Source: Cryptomeria japonica (lineage: Eukaryota > Streptophyta > Pinopsida > Cupressales > Cupressaceae). From it: 64,000 nucleotides of DNA. This document shows, one piece after another, positions 1 to 12,292 of this stretch; the first letter of the stretch is position 1, and each line of letters opens with the position of its first letter. Under the pieces are notes generated by a model. It did no database searches. It saw nothing but the letters and a program-made list of their open reading frames with translations, and had not been told where the DNA came from. The DNA lies in the NCBI RefSeq assembly GCF_030272615.1, contig NC_081412.1:345966169-346030168 (forward strand), read 5' to 3'. The position numbers were made by a program, and so were the translations under genes.

Positions 1-2584
1 ATCCTACTGCTGAATCGAATAATGGGCAGCTCTAAAGGTCAATTGTTCCAAACATGGATGTATTATTTCATGGACGAGATCACTGCAGGAAACAAGTTGT
101 TCAACTGGTCACGTATAATCAGTGACAATCTTCATGAGCAGTTGATCGGCTTGGAAAGGACAAAGACATTCCACATGAATTCCTACATAATTTATTTGCT
201 GGCAGCCACCTACAGATATTTAGGACTGATTTGTAAGGGCATAGTAGGGAGTGGGGAGAATGAGTTCAAGTCATATGATTGTTATCCTCAACTGCAACTT
301 AAGGATAAAAGTTTTCGTGCCCATGATGCATTCTGATGTACATCACCAGGACACTGCAAAGAGGTACTTACAACAGACTTTCTCATGAATCAAAAAGTTT
401 AATCAGCAAGTACGGATCCTGGTTTATCCAGTTTCCAAAGTTCACCTATATCAGAATCCAAGGTTTCACTAGCCGTCCTTACCGATTGCCAATCCACCCA
501 ACCAACAGGATGGTCTTGCTAGAAGTTCTCAGACAATTGGAGACATATCAGAGCTTCAAAAAAACAAGGCTGAAGGCAGTTGTATCATTTCCATTCTTTA
601 TTGGAAATATGGAAGAATCTTGTTCGGCACAGGCAGCTGAAAGTGCCAGGCTAGAGATGCAGTGGTACCGTTTTACCTTCTACCAATCTAGAGCTAATTT
701 TGACCCTCACCATAACATCATATCAATGAAGGAAGAAAAATTCAGACATGTAGTGGATATAGAAGACTATTGGACAAATGCGGAAGATGAATTTGATATC
801 AGAATAAGAATGTGTTATAGGTTGTCAGTGAATTTCATCAGGATGACCGGACCTCTCCTTGTGCCCGATCAGCTAGAAGATGACGGAGAACATACTTAGC
901 CCGGCTTTGATGAGCATGTACCCCTTCCTCATATCAAATGGTCAGAGCCAGATCATGCAGACTTAACTATCCTAATGAAACCAGTCATGAAATATACCAG
1001 GTGATGGGTTGGTCAGCAATGTCAAAGATTGAATAAGCAAAATGTAACTTTGACTTATAATTTGATGGGAGTAGCAGAAGGATATTCTTCAAACAAAGAA
1101 GCAGCACAGAGTGTCAGGCCAAGCGAGAATGCTAAAAGGAAAGGGAAGGCAATTGAAATTGAAGAACCTGTTCAGAAAAGGCAGAGAATAGAACCATCTC
1201 ATTCCGCCACATCAAGGAATGAGAAATACATATTAAATATTGATGAATCGTTGGTTGAAATAGAAATTCCTTCTCTAGTCCATAAAGAAAATGCAGAACT
1301 AGTTCATCAAGAAGATGAACAACCACCATCACCTACTGGCACAGAAATCCTAGAATCTGAGCATGATACAGATATTGAAGCAGGAGGGTTTCAAGAAGGA
1401 ATGATTTCCACTCTCTGAGGAATTTCACATGACCCAGAAACAAAAGAGGACCAAGAAGTGGAAGGCGTTGAACAGCCTACTGTTCCTGCATGGTTGAGGG
1501 AAAGATTAAAAATGAACACACAAGTAGTGGAAGAGCCACAAGAGGATGACATGGCTGATTTCTTAGCCAAGTTAGAGCAAATTGTTGTGAAGAAGCCGGC
1601 TAAGAGATATTCTACCATCTAGAGAGATGAAGCAGGCAATCGCATAGTGCAAATAGCAGTGCCTAAAGTAGATAAGGCAAGAGGGGACATTGGTCCACAT
1701 GAGTTTGAGATCACCACTTTTGACTTGGGACCAACTACAAAGGCCCAAGCAAAGGAAGATCTAGATAATTTAGTCGCATCCATAAAGGCACAGCTGGATG
1801 AAGAAACAGAAAAGAAGCAACAATACAAGAAAGAAGTGGAACGTCTAAGAGATTATATTCGACACTTGACTACCAAGCCACTCGATCAAGCAAATCCAGA
1901 TACACTCCTACTTTTGGATTCACATCAGGTGATAAAAGGTTCTGAGGAGATGCAGTAATAGTCAAAGAAACTAAAGATTGGATAGAAAGCGTAAAACAAT
2001 AGACATCCAAGTTCATAGAAGGGATCACATCAGCATATGATCAAACTTCTTCTTTGCTTTCCAGGATTGAGACTTTGGCAGCTGAGAGGAATCTCATCTC
2101 AAGAGTTGGTCAATCAAGGGATAATTGAAGCAGGGGCTGCTTATGATTTCCACAGTTGGCTCTGGACACTGATTGCACAAAATGAGGTCTTGGAAAAAGT
2201 GAAAGTTGATGCTGATAAAATAGAGAAGTAGATAAGAGCCATTCAGGATAAGACTTGTCTTATAGTTGTAGAAGTACTTGAGAAAAAAACAATCTGAGAG
2301 AGGGATATGCAGTTAGAGAATTTAAAGATCAAAATACAGGACATCTGCTTTGCCATTTCAGGACCGGTCTTGAAAAACCACCTGGCTAAATATCAAATCT
2401 TCTTTCCATCAGAGATGCCTTTCAGAAGCAGCAAGTAGACTGGGAAATCACCTTTGCTTTGTGCGCCGATGACTTGGAAGGATTAGAATTCAAAGTCAAC
2501 CTATTGCCACATGTCTCCATGGATGAGATTGACCAGATTGTGTTCAAGTTCATCGAATATCAGAAGAAAGGGGTGCAATCCTAA
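1..2584 (+). pseudogene. Copy 1 of the unknown ~1,090-residue E-unit protein family, 5' end outside window, decayed
   Basis: The window opens inside the coding region; the first codons correspond to about residue 190 of copy 3. Against copies 2 and 3 the order is the same: a helical N-terminal half (FNWSRIISDNL, FKSYDCYPQL, QFPKFTYIRIQGF), a Lys/Arg- and Glu-rich linker around 1130-1400, then a coiled-coil C-terminal half. A frameshift lies near 330. In-frame stops occur at 897 (TAG where copy 2 has CAG), 1003 (TGA), 1416 (TGA where copy 2 has CGA) and 1619 (TAG where copy 2 has a CAA Gln codon), with more after 1956. The family stop is TAA at 2582-2584. Function is unknown. It is a pseudogene, and its homology to copies 2-4 is clear. 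Confidence 0.85.
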
Positions 2585-3545
2585 AAAATAGCATCTCGTG
2601 CCGCTTGTCTCCTTTGTAATTGATCTTTGATATTATTTTGGGAAGCTCTAATTGGGGTTGTGTTGTTTAAATCTTGACCGTTGATCTTAAATCGATCTCG
2701 GCCATTTATTTCTCTTTCAAAACTCTATATAAACCCCTCTCATTCTCTAATTTCATGGTTGTGGAGAGTTTTATGAGATTGTTGCACAGAGCTATTTGAG
2801 TAATTTTATTATTAGTATTGTTTTGAAATCTTTTTATTGCTAAATGGTTGCATGGTTACATACTATCTTCAACAAATAAAATAGATTTGCTTAAGTAATT
2901 TGTTTCAAGTTGTTAGATGAATGATAGATTTGATAGTTTAGATAGGTGAAATCTCGCTCATACTTTTGTTGAATGAATGATTTTCGTTTAGCGTGCAAAG
3001 TTAGTCTGAGCTTTTATGTGGATGTTTCGTTTCTACTTAGAATAATATTGTTCAATTGTTGGTATTATTCGAAAGTGTGAAAATTATAAGCACAACCTTA
3101 GAAGATTGCACCCGCTCTGTGTAGTTGTCCAAGCGTGGCGAAACAGAGTATCGTTACTAGGTTTCACCTAATCTATACCATCTCTTGAGTTCATAGGAAT
3201 AGCTTAGAAGTAGTATATAATCCCTTAGCCTTCATCCTTTTTTTTATCTTTTTGAAGTCTTAAATCCAAAATCCAAAAAACATAGAGAATAAATTGTTAA
3301 ATCTGCCTAAGGTCAGCCTGTGAAAGATATTGGTTAACAAACATAAGTCCCCCTTGAGATTTTCAGCACACACTACCCAAGCAGCTATCCCACTAAAGTC
3401 GCTCATTCGCACATATAGACCTTGGAGTCGCCTTGTGGTCTTCTTGCAATCTTGGCACAAGTAGTGATTTTGTTCAAGAGAGGATAGAGTATCCTTGTGG
3501 TATTTTATTCTAAGTGTTTGGTATATGATAAAACGTACACCAACA
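2585..3545 (+). mobile_element. 3' end module of unit E1 (TATA, R/U5-like), ends CAACA
   Basis: This noncoding tract runs from the copy 1 stop to the terminal CAACA at 3545. It aligns along its length with 8289-9248 (E2) and, on the other strand, with 30073-31030 (E3) and 27366-28598 (E4). A strong TATA box, CTCTATATAAACCCC, is at 2724-2738, about 820 bp before the unit end. The motif GATTTTGTTCAAGAGAGG near 3467 is shared by E1, E2 and E3. I read it as the TATA-R-U5 part of an LTR. No tRNA primer site follows it; 3546 onward is the E2 leader. Confidence 0.7.
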
Positions 3546-5074
3546 GGACCCCCAGTAGTTTTCTTTTTAGGGTTTTGTCTTAGCATTGCAACTTCATAAG
3601 TCCATTTCTTTGAGAGTCTAGAGTTGGAGTTTTCATCCAATTCAAATAGCGAAATCATGCTCGAAACAGTGTCTAGACATCATCAAAGTACTCAGAAGGC
3701 CTAAAGGATGAAAAACGCAATTGCTTAGGGTCAATTCTGACACCTTCCCATTTTTGTGGGATTCTGCTTTTTCGCTTTTTTGCTTTTTCAGCTTTTTTGA
3801 AAGTTGGCCTAAGATTGGGTTGCTCAGGTCATGGCAACAGGGTTCCTATCTTTGAAATGAAAAATTTGTATCTCCAAGTGTAAAAAGCAAAGGAAAATCT
3901 CCAGACATGTTGTTCCAGATGTTCCAGACAAACATGGATTATTGAGCAAGAAAATTCGTCCAAGTGTTCATGGCAGAGAAAGTTTTGAAAATGGAGAAGA
4001 CCATGTCTCAGGCCAGTTCAAAGTTTGCCATCAATGGAGTTCGCCATGTCCAAGACAAGACAAAGTCCGCCCAGCACTTGGTAAGCATGGCATGAAGAGG
4101 TTGAAGTTTGCCAAGGCTAGATAAACATGGCCAAACAATCATAAAGTCTGCCCAACCTTGGCCTACTAATCTTAAAGTCCGCCTAGCACATGAGAGGGTT
4201 AAAAGTGGCATGGCATGTGTCAAAGAGAAGTAAGTTGGCTTGTAAAACATGAAGTCCGACCTAAGCATGAAAGAAGATGGCTTGCCAATCATAATGCTCA
4301 CCTTGACATGTTGAAAGAACAAATGGCTTGGATAATAAGAAGTCCCCTAGCATGGCATAAGGTTATTCAACGTTCGTCCATGATTGAAAATGAAATGTCC
4401 TAGCACATAGCAAAGTTCGCCATGGTTAGAAGTTGGCCAAGTTGAAAATCAAGAAAAGTTTATCCAACACTTATTCTAACACTTTGAAAATTTCGAACTC
4501 AAGAAGAATCTAGAAGATTCCATGCCAACTCATTCAAAGAGAAGATTAAGTTTCCATTTTGGCAAAAATAAAAGAGTCTAAGTTCAACGAATCTAAGAAA
4601 AAAACATGAAGTCTTATATCAATTCGACTTGTCATTTTCAATTCATTCTTTCTCAAGTTTGAAGATCGAAGTTTGATGGTGAAAGGTTTTTTCTCTCTCA
4701 AGGTTAAAGAAGATAGATTTTTGAACAAGGATTTTCGAAAGATAAAGTAAATTTTCTGAGTAAAGGAGAAATTTACTAAGAATTTCCAAAAGTGAAGGCA
4801 GATTTTCACCAAAATCAGTCAAAAGTAAATTCTAGAAGTTCACAAATCTATATTTTTGACTGATTTCTTTCATCCTTTTTGTCTTAATCATTTATTTCAC
4901 GATATCTGCTAAGTGTTGGGCCAAATTCTTCCAATTTCAGTCTGATTTTTCACAGAAATTTAGCTTTTTGACAAGCTGAAGGTTAAAAAATTGGGACAAA
5001 AGGTCCAGAATCAGACTTAAAACCTTAAATTTTCTTGAAAGTAATGTTAAATTTTTCATGTTTATTGCAGGTTG
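3546..5074 (+). other. Leader of unit E2 with degenerate repeats and a possible 5'UTR intron end
   Basis: This noncoding leader of about 1.5 kb begins GGACCCCC, the same motif found about 35 bp from the 5' ends of E3 and E4. Around 3940-4450 it holds a degenerate repeat based on phrases such as AAGTCCGCCCAGCAC and GCATGGC, spaced several tens of bases apart. The short ORFs at 3942-4403 are by-products of that tract. Just before the ORF start, TTTATTGCAG (5061-5070) looks like a 3' splice site with a pyrimidine-rich lead-in. Confidence 0.5.
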
Positions 5075-8000
5075 ATGACCACTAAAGGAGGACTTTCAAG
5101 AAAAGTCCAAATGAAGTTTGCTGACAAAGGGTTGCAGCCTAAGTCAGATTAATTCCAAGTGGAAAAATGTTAGAGACACCAACCTCGAGCACGTGGACTT
5201 CAAAGATTTCAAAAGCAGAATGTATGGGCACGATGGACACTTACCCACACCTATTGCTTGCCAAATGATGAGAAATGGTCTTGTCCACGCAGCTGGATTT
5301 CCGCCAGTTATGGAATGTGCTGAGTTAATGGTTGAGTATCGGCTCATCATTGCCCTAGATGGGAGAGTATTGGCTCATCTCAAAGAGTTAGCCATTCAAG
5401 AAGCATTCCAAATTCCAAATTACAACCGAACTTCATATAAAACTAAGGAAGAAACCAAAAGACTTTATGAGGACCAGCTTGAGCTCTGCACGACAAATGT
5501 CAATAAGTTTGGTTGGAGAAGCCAAGCCACCCTCAAGAAAGTACCAAAGAGATTGCTTCACACTGACTCGATAGAGGACTATGGTGATATCATTTTACTG
5601 TTGAACAGAGTAATGGGCTGCCCTCAGGGTGCGCCATTTGAAACATGGACGCACTATTTTATTGACAAGATCACCTCACGTATCAAAATGTTCAATTGGT
5701 CTCGGATAATCAGCGACAACCTTAATGAACAGCTAAATTTTTTGGAAAGGACGAAGTCCTTTTACATGAGTTCCTACATTGTTTACCTACAAGCAAGAAA
5801 CTACAGATACACAAGACTGATTTGCAAGGGCATAGTAGGTAATGGCGAGAATGAATTTAAGTCCTACGACTGTTATCCACAACTGCAACTTAGCGAGAAG
5901 GCCCACTTCAAAAGGGTAAATGATGCATTTTTTATGTACATCACCACTGGGACATTGCAGGGAGGAACTCATCAGAGGCTCACTCAGGAGGCCAAAAGCT
6001 TGATAAGCAAGTATGGATCCTAGTTTATCCAGTATCCAAGATTCACATATATAAGAGTCCAAGGATTTATCGGATGTCCTTATCGGCATCCAATTTATCC
6101 CACTAATAAAATGATCTTGCTTGAAGTCCTTAGACAATTGGAAACATATCAAGGCTCCCAAAGAACCAAGCAAAAGGCAGACATTTCCTTTCCATTTTTC
6201 ATTGGAAATATGTTGGAGTCTTGGCCAACGGCATAGGCAACTGAGAGTGCTAGGTTGGAGATGCAGTGGTATCCATTCACATTTTACCGGTCCGGGGCTA
6301 ATTTTGATCCTCACAACCATATTGGATCGGTGAATGGAGAGAGGTACAGGCATTGGGTTGATCTGGAGGACTTTTGGGCAAACGTTGCGAACGAGTTTGA
6401 CATCAGGAAAAGACTATGGTCTTGATTGCCAGTAAGCCTAATCAGAACAACCGAGCTTTTCCGTTGCCTGTTCAGTTAGAGGATGATGGAGAGTACACTC
6501 AATCGTGCTTTGATGAGAATTGGCCTCTTCCTCTTGTGAAATGGTCAAAACTAGAGCTCGCAGATTTAGACACCTTAATGCGGCCAGCTGTCAAGTATTC
6601 ACAATGGCGGGTTGATCAGCAAGTCCAAGTGCTAAGGCGAAGAAATTTGACCCTCACTTATAACTTGATGGGCGAAATGGAATCATATTCTTCAAATGCA
6701 GGAGTGTCCCAAAGTGTCAAGCCAATTGAAAGCACTAATTCTAGGAAAAGGAAGGAGGCAGTCAAGGGCTCTTCAAGGTCAAAGGGGAAGAAAGTTGTGA
6801 ACGAGGAACCTGCTCAGAAGAAGCAGAGATTAGAGCCATCCCATTCTAACACATCCAGGAATGTGAATGATGTATTAACTACTGAGGATGAGTCATTGGC
6901 TGAAATAAAGATTCCTTCTCCAATCCATGAAGAAAATATGGAGTCAATCCAACAGGAAGACGAAGAACCCCCATCTCCTATAGGCATGGAGATACTTGAA
7001 TCAGAAAATGAAATGGATATTCTAGGTGAGGAATTTCAAGAGGGAATGATTTCCACTCTTCGAGGAGGTCAGGATGTTCCATGTGAAGAAGGTAATCAGA
7101 AAGAGGAAGGCATTGAACAGCCTACGATTCATGATTGGTTGAAAGAAAGGTTGAAAATAAAAGTACCTATGGAAGTCCAAGAAGAAGATGACACGGCCGA
7201 TTTCTTGGCCTGATTAGGGAAGGTTGTTGCAAAGAAGCCAGCCAAGAGGTTTTCTACAATTCAAAGAGATGAAACAGGTTGACGTACACTTCAGATTGTT
7301 GTGCCGAAAGTGGACAAGGCGAAGGAGGATATTACTCCTTAAGAGTATGAAATCACCACTATCGACTTGGGACCAACTACTAAAGGTTAAGAGGTTGAGG
7401 ACTTGGACAATTTGGTCACTTCCATGAAGGCGAGATTGGAAAAGGAGATAGGAAAGAAAAGAGAATACAAGAAAAAAATTCAGCGCTCGAGGGAATATAT
7501 TCAGCACTTGACCAAGCCTCTTAATCAAGGTGACACAATGGTTCCTCCACTTTTGAATTCTTCACAGGAAGCAATCAAAGGTTTTGAAGAAGAAAAGGTA
7601 ACAGCTGCAGAGGCCAAGGAGTGGATGGCAAGAAAAAGTGAAGAAGTAGCCACATTTGTGGAAAGATTAATGTTGGCATATGGACAAGCTTCCTTTTTGC
7701 TCTCCAGGATTGCGAACATGGCAAAAGCATGGGACAACCTTCATGATGTCCAAGACAGAATTATCTTGTACCTTAGAGTGTTGAAAGGAATTCCTAAGCA
7801 AGAATTGGTTGATGGAAAAGTAATCGCAACAGGAGCTGCATATGATTTCAACACTTGGTACTAGGCATTGGTTGTACGAAGTGAAGTCCGAGAAAAAGTG
7901 AAGGTTGATAGTATTAAAGTTGGGGAGTAGATTAGAGAAATTCAAAACAAGATTTTCGTTGTAACTGCTGATCTACTCGAGCAGGAGACCATCCAAGAAA

Positions 8001-8288
8001 AAGATATGCAGATGGAAAGTCTAAAGCTTAGAACTCAAAAGATTTTCTTCAAGCATCACTAGACCAATCCTGAAGCACAATTTTACTAAGGCATCGAATT
8101 TCTTGTCCATCCGAGATGCCTTCCAAAAACAGGAGTTGGAATGGGAGATTGCATTTGCCACGTGTGCAGATGACTTGGACCGATTGGTATTCAAGGTAAA
8201 TATGCTGCCACATGTCACGGTGGAGGAGGTTAGCCCGATCGTGTCCAGATTCATTGAACATACTGCCACTCAAGGGGCAAGGGGATAA
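5075..8288 (+). pseudogene. Copy 2 of the E-unit protein family, nearly full length, decayed
   Basis: The probable start ATG is at 5075, just after a splice-acceptor-like TTGCAG; the family stop is at 8288. Copy 2 aligns end to end with copy 3. It has an early frameshift near 5140-5160, a long open stretch to 6023, TGG-to-TAG at 6021, TAG at 6233 (copy 1 has CAG), TGA at 6424 and a frameshift near 6460. It is open again from 6416 to 7213, then has several stops (7211, 7341, 7388, 7862, 7928). The middle (about 6740-7120) encodes a Lys-rich stretch and an acidic Glu-rich linker. The last third is heptad-like and probably a coiled coil. There is no CCHC zinc knuckle, protease, reverse transcriptase or integrase motif. 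Function is unknown. Confidence 0.85.
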
Positions 8289-9248
8289 GGATGCACCTTC
8301 CTAGGAGATAGCTCCTCGCACCACTTGTCCTTCATGCATTTGTTCTTGATATTATTTTGGGAAACCCTAATTAGGGTTGTTATGTTTTAATCTCAGTCGT
8401 TGATCTTAGATTGATCTCGGCCTTTCGTTTGTTTTCTAGAACTCTATATAAACTCCTTTTCTCTCATTTTGTTGTGTGGAGAGATTTATGAAATTGTTGC
8501 TAAGGGCTACTTTGGTAATATAAGTTCACTTACAGTTTGCTTTGAAACCTTATTATTATCACCTGGTTGCATGGTTGCATATTTTCTTCAACATAGAATA
8601 GATTTGCTTAGAGTAACTTTGCTTTTTTCAAAGTTGTTAGTTGAATGAAGGATTTGATAGTATAGATTGGTGAAACAATTGCTCATACTTTCTTTAAATG
8701 AATGATTTTTGTTCAATGTATAAAGTTAGCCTAAGCTTATTATTGTGGATGCTTTAACTCTTACTTTGGATAAATATTGTTCGCTAGATGGTATTATTCA
8801 TAGTATAAAAATCTTTAGCACAACCCTAGAAGATTGCACTTACTTTGTGTAGTTGTCCTTAGAGTGGCGGAGTAGGGTATTGTTATTGGTTTCACCTAAT
8901 CTTTATACCATCTCTTGAGTTCTTAGGAGTAGCATAGAACTTCTAAACCCTTCCTTTTTATCCTTTTTTTGAAGTCCAAAACTGAAAATCAAAAAAAAAA
9001 AAAAAGAGAGCATTTACTATCAAATTTGCAAATGATATCAGTTGAGCGGAAGTCCCACGTGTATTTCAGCATACATAGCCAAGGAAGCTATCCAACATAA
9101 AGTCGCTCGTTCGCACATATAAACCTTGAAGTTGCTATGTGGTCTTTCTTTGCAATCTTGGCACACATAGTGATTTTGTTCAAGAGAGGGTAGAGTGTCT
9201 TTGACATTTTATTCTAATGTTTGGTGAATGATAAAACGTACACCAACA
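8289..9248 (+). mobile_element. 3' end module of unit E2, ends CAACA
   Basis: It is a direct repeat of 2585-3545, with TATATAAA at 8445-8452 and the terminal ACACCAACA ending at 9248. TATA-to-end distance is about 803 bp. It carries the shared GATTTTGTTCAAGAGAGG motif near 9171. The matching 5' tip of E2 would lie left of the window because E1 appears inserted in it, so the E2 TSD cannot be checked. Confidence 0.7.
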
Positions 9249-9448
9249 ATTCCCAATGTGCACAAAGACAAGAAAGATGCACTTTTTGATGATTTTATTT
9301 GGAAAATAGCAGATAAGCCCAAGAGAAGCCAAGGAGGGAGAATGTCATGTTTTGGTAAACATTAAGCAAAGAAGTTACTTAAGTTGGTAAAGTGTCATTA
9401 AAAGAACACTGAACACTTAAGTGATTCAAAAAGTGTTTTCGTGCATGT
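9249..9448. other. Unassigned spacer between E2 and F3
   Basis: About 200 bp of AT-rich sequence. One frame is open for about 35 codons (around 9255-9358), but I recognise nothing in it. Confidence 0.3.
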
Positions 9449-9453
9449 TGCAA

Positions 9454-11223
9454 TGTAATAGACTGCCCTATTTGCTATAATTTCCCTTGTCAAACTTGCT
9501 GTTGGTATTTCTTCAAACAGTTGGCAGACTATCATTAGAGGTCTGTTTTTTCCTTTCTTGAATATATCTGTGGTTTAGTTGATTCCTGGTGTGTTTTGTG
9601 TCTTGACAGTTTGGCAAGCATTCAATTACATTTCAACAATTATATATATTAACAAGTTCACGCAAATTCAGTTCTAAGGTAATTACAACCATCTAGCTTT
9701 GATTTAACAATGCTTCAAATCACCAATATATTTCAGTTGTATATATATATATATATATATATCAACAAGTTCACGCAAATTCAGTTCTAAGGTAATTACA
9801 ACCATCTAGCTTTGATTTAACAATACTTCAAATCACCAATATATTTCAGTTCAAACACAAGTTTCTTTTCTAGTTTATTCCATACAACACAGTTCTTCTA
9901 AATGTAAAGATTATTCCAAGGACAAGTCAACTCATGAACCTGATTCATTACAATCTTGTTTAATGGCGTCATCTTCATTGGCTGCCAAGAGCTACGAACT
10001 TCCTTCCAGCTATCCCACCTTCACTGTTCTTCATCTGCGTCCTGTTTAGTCACTGCAGCTGCTAATAATTAATGCCCAGTTTGCTGTTCGCACCCAGCAA
10101 TATTGAATGTACCCTGTGTATGGGTTTGGCGCCCAACAAGAGACATGGCCAGCAGTCTAGATGGCTCAACAATGTCATTCGACTTGCTATCACTGTAACT
10201 TCTGCGGCTATGACCTGGCTCAAACCCACGTCTTTTTCAGGCCAGTCTTATACTGCGATTACCACAGTTTGCTGAGTCGAGTCCTTACTTCCCACAAAAA
10301 ACGTGCTAATTGAATTCTCTAATTACAGCGCTATGAATATTGGTAGCCTACACCATCTTAAGACTTCGATTCCTCCCTGTGGCTGCCATAATAAACTGAA
10401 ATAGCTACGCCTCTCTAAGATTTCCAATCTCCCCTCCTATTGCAACACTATCCAATCTGAAAAAGCATTCTATAGTGCTGGAAACTAAAATGAATACCTG
10501 TCTTAATTCTGCGATTTCTCCAGCTGAGCTCTCACAATTCAATCTGAAACTTCTATGCCCTTCAACTCATTCAATGCCAATTTGTTTTTTTTAAATTTCC
10601 CAAACCTGGTCTTTCACAGGCAAGAGAAATGTCACACTTGAGGGATTGCGTCCCCAAATGCTAGAAAAGACTCCTGAATTTCTCTAGAAATCACCAATTT
10701 CCAAGATACACAACCAGCATTTAATGCTCTTATTTATAACTTCATTTGGGCACAATTACCAATGCACCATAAATGTGGGATAAAAGAATGTTGTAATAAA
10801 ATATTAATATCCCTTATGTCTTCAAAATGAAAGGGAACTTTTAATTTTTTCCCTTTAAACATTAGTCCCAGCATTAATTAACCACTAAAATTAAATATTT
10901 AAATTTAACTTTAGGAACTTTTAATTTAATTGCACAATTAATTAATGGCTCATAAAATTAGCAATCCTGATGAAGAATTAAATGCACCAAAATACTGACA
11001 TCCAAAAAATGCTTCAAATATTACCAGACACTAAGCCACAACTGACTTACTATAAATAGTAAGTATCTGAAAACCCTGTCAAAACACCTCCGATTGGCCT
11101 AAAACTGAAATCACCTAGGCAAAAACTACATTGATCCCTGTAAAGCTTTGGTTAGCACTTGGGACCATGGCATGATGGGCTAACAACAGATCACCACATG
11201 ACTGCTAAAAAGGGGGCATTACA
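9454..11223 (-). mobile_element. Solo LTR F3 (TGTAATGCCCCC...CTATTACA), TSD TGCAA
   Basis: Read on the minus strand it starts TGTAATGCCCCC at 11223 and ends CTATTACA at 9454. It is flanked by perfect 5-bp duplications TGCAA at 9449-9453 and 11224-11228. It carries the palindrome ACTTACTA/TAGTAAGT at 11045-11064 and a TATA box TATAAATA (10738-10731), 1,284 bp from its 3' end. F1 and F2 have the same TATA octamer at nearly the same distance. It has no ORF. TG/CA ends, a TSD and a single copy indicate a solo LTR. Confidence 0.85.
9643..9852. repeat. Tandem duplication of ~100 bp joined by (TA)n, inside F3
   Basis: The segment beginning ACAAGTTCACGCAAATTCAG and running to AATATATTTCAGTT occurs twice, around 9651-9738 and 9763-9850, with a (TA)n run between. 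The copies differ at about one position. This looks like a local slippage or duplication event inside the solo LTR. Confidence 0.8.
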
Positions 11224-11232
11224 TGCAAAACT

Positions 11233-12176
11233 TGTTGAAATAGTAGCTAGCTCGGATACCTATCTATTGTATTTTAATGTTATCAATGAATTAAAATACA
11301 CATGTATTATCTATTACATAAATCGAACTTAGGGTTGGGCCCAAATACATATAACTTGTAATTATGTCTTGCTCAGGCAAGACCTATATATAATGTAACT
11401 TGTGGATAGGACAGGCCCTATAAATGTAACTTGTAATTTGGTCTGACCCTAATTGGGCGATGTAACTTGTGGTCCAATATTGAATGTAACTTGTAGATAG
11501 GGTATGCCCAATATGTATTTTGAGCGATTATGTAATTGGGTTGGGCCCAAACTCATGTAGCGTGTGGTAAAGGCAATCAAGCAATAACGTCTTAATAGGT
11601 CAAGACCTATTTGGACGATATACATAATATTATTATTAAATTAACAAGGCAAGCCGACTTGAGACTTGACACCACAAGTCAAGTATATAAGCAAGTCATT
11701 TGCATAGCATAATGAATCAATTTACATACAAGACGAATCATTCTTAAGGCTGTCAACACATGTAATCTGCTCTCCAACATTTGGCAATCTCTCTCTCTCT
11801 CTTGGGCGAACTTGCTCCTCATCCATTGTGTGAAGGTTGGCTGTTAGGTGATGCTATCAAGATCTTGCAAAGCTAATGAAGACTTGCCTTGAGTGAATTT
11901 GATGCTGATGATAAGGGCTGCAATCTCCATTATCATATAAAGAGGAATTCAGATCTGCTATCTTGCTGGTTGAACAACAATCTGAGATAAGCACACTTGC
12001 CTTGTAATTGCCTAAATTTGAGAGAATACACATTGTACTTTGTGGCTGGGTTTTTCACCTCCAAGAGGGAGGTTTTCCCAGGGTATTGGTGTGTCTTGTT
12101 TTGTGTTTTTATTGCTGTTACTGTTCTGTTATAACCTGATTATTTAAGATTAACATCTGATTGCTTAAAATTAACA
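11233..12176 (+). mobile_element. Ty1/copia-type LTR (5' LTR)
   Basis: It starts TGTTGAAATAG and ends TTAAAATTAACA, directly followed by an initiator-Met primer binding site. TATATAA lies at 11684-11690. The tract CCCAGGG with GGAGGTTTTCCC near 12070 is typical of the U5 of plant copia LTRs. Inside (11360-11540) the phrase ATGTAACTTGT recurs at least four times. I found no matching 3' LTR in the window, so this copy is truncated or its other end has been displaced. Confidence 0.75.
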
Positions 12177-12192
12177 TGGTATTAGAGCCAGG
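12177..12192 (+). promoter_or_regulatory. Primer binding site, initiator-Met tRNA type
   Basis: TGGTATTAGAGCCAGG lies immediately after the LTR end. It matches the plant copia primer site TGGTATCAGAGCC with one difference, giving element orientation (+). Confidence 0.85.
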
Positions 12193-12292
12193 TTCAGGCT
12201 AGGAGCCCCAAGCACACGAGAGGTGTGGCTTAAGGGGGGCTATTGGTCTTGGAAATAAGCCACACCCGGACCGACGATGGACTGGTCCAAGA

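Noticed and set aside
2585-9248. Reading 2585-3545 and 8289-9248 as the 5' and 3' LTRs of one 6.6-kb element containing copy 2
   Set aside because: E3 and E5 show complete TSD-bounded units in which this segment occurs once, after the ORF, and the unit starts with a different sequence (TGTTGTGACC or TGTTGAAC). The direct repeats are better read as the 3' modules of two units, E1 and E2.
10072-10275. 67-codon ORF in F3
   Set aside because: It lies within the solo LTR on the strand opposite its orientation and has no recognisable content.
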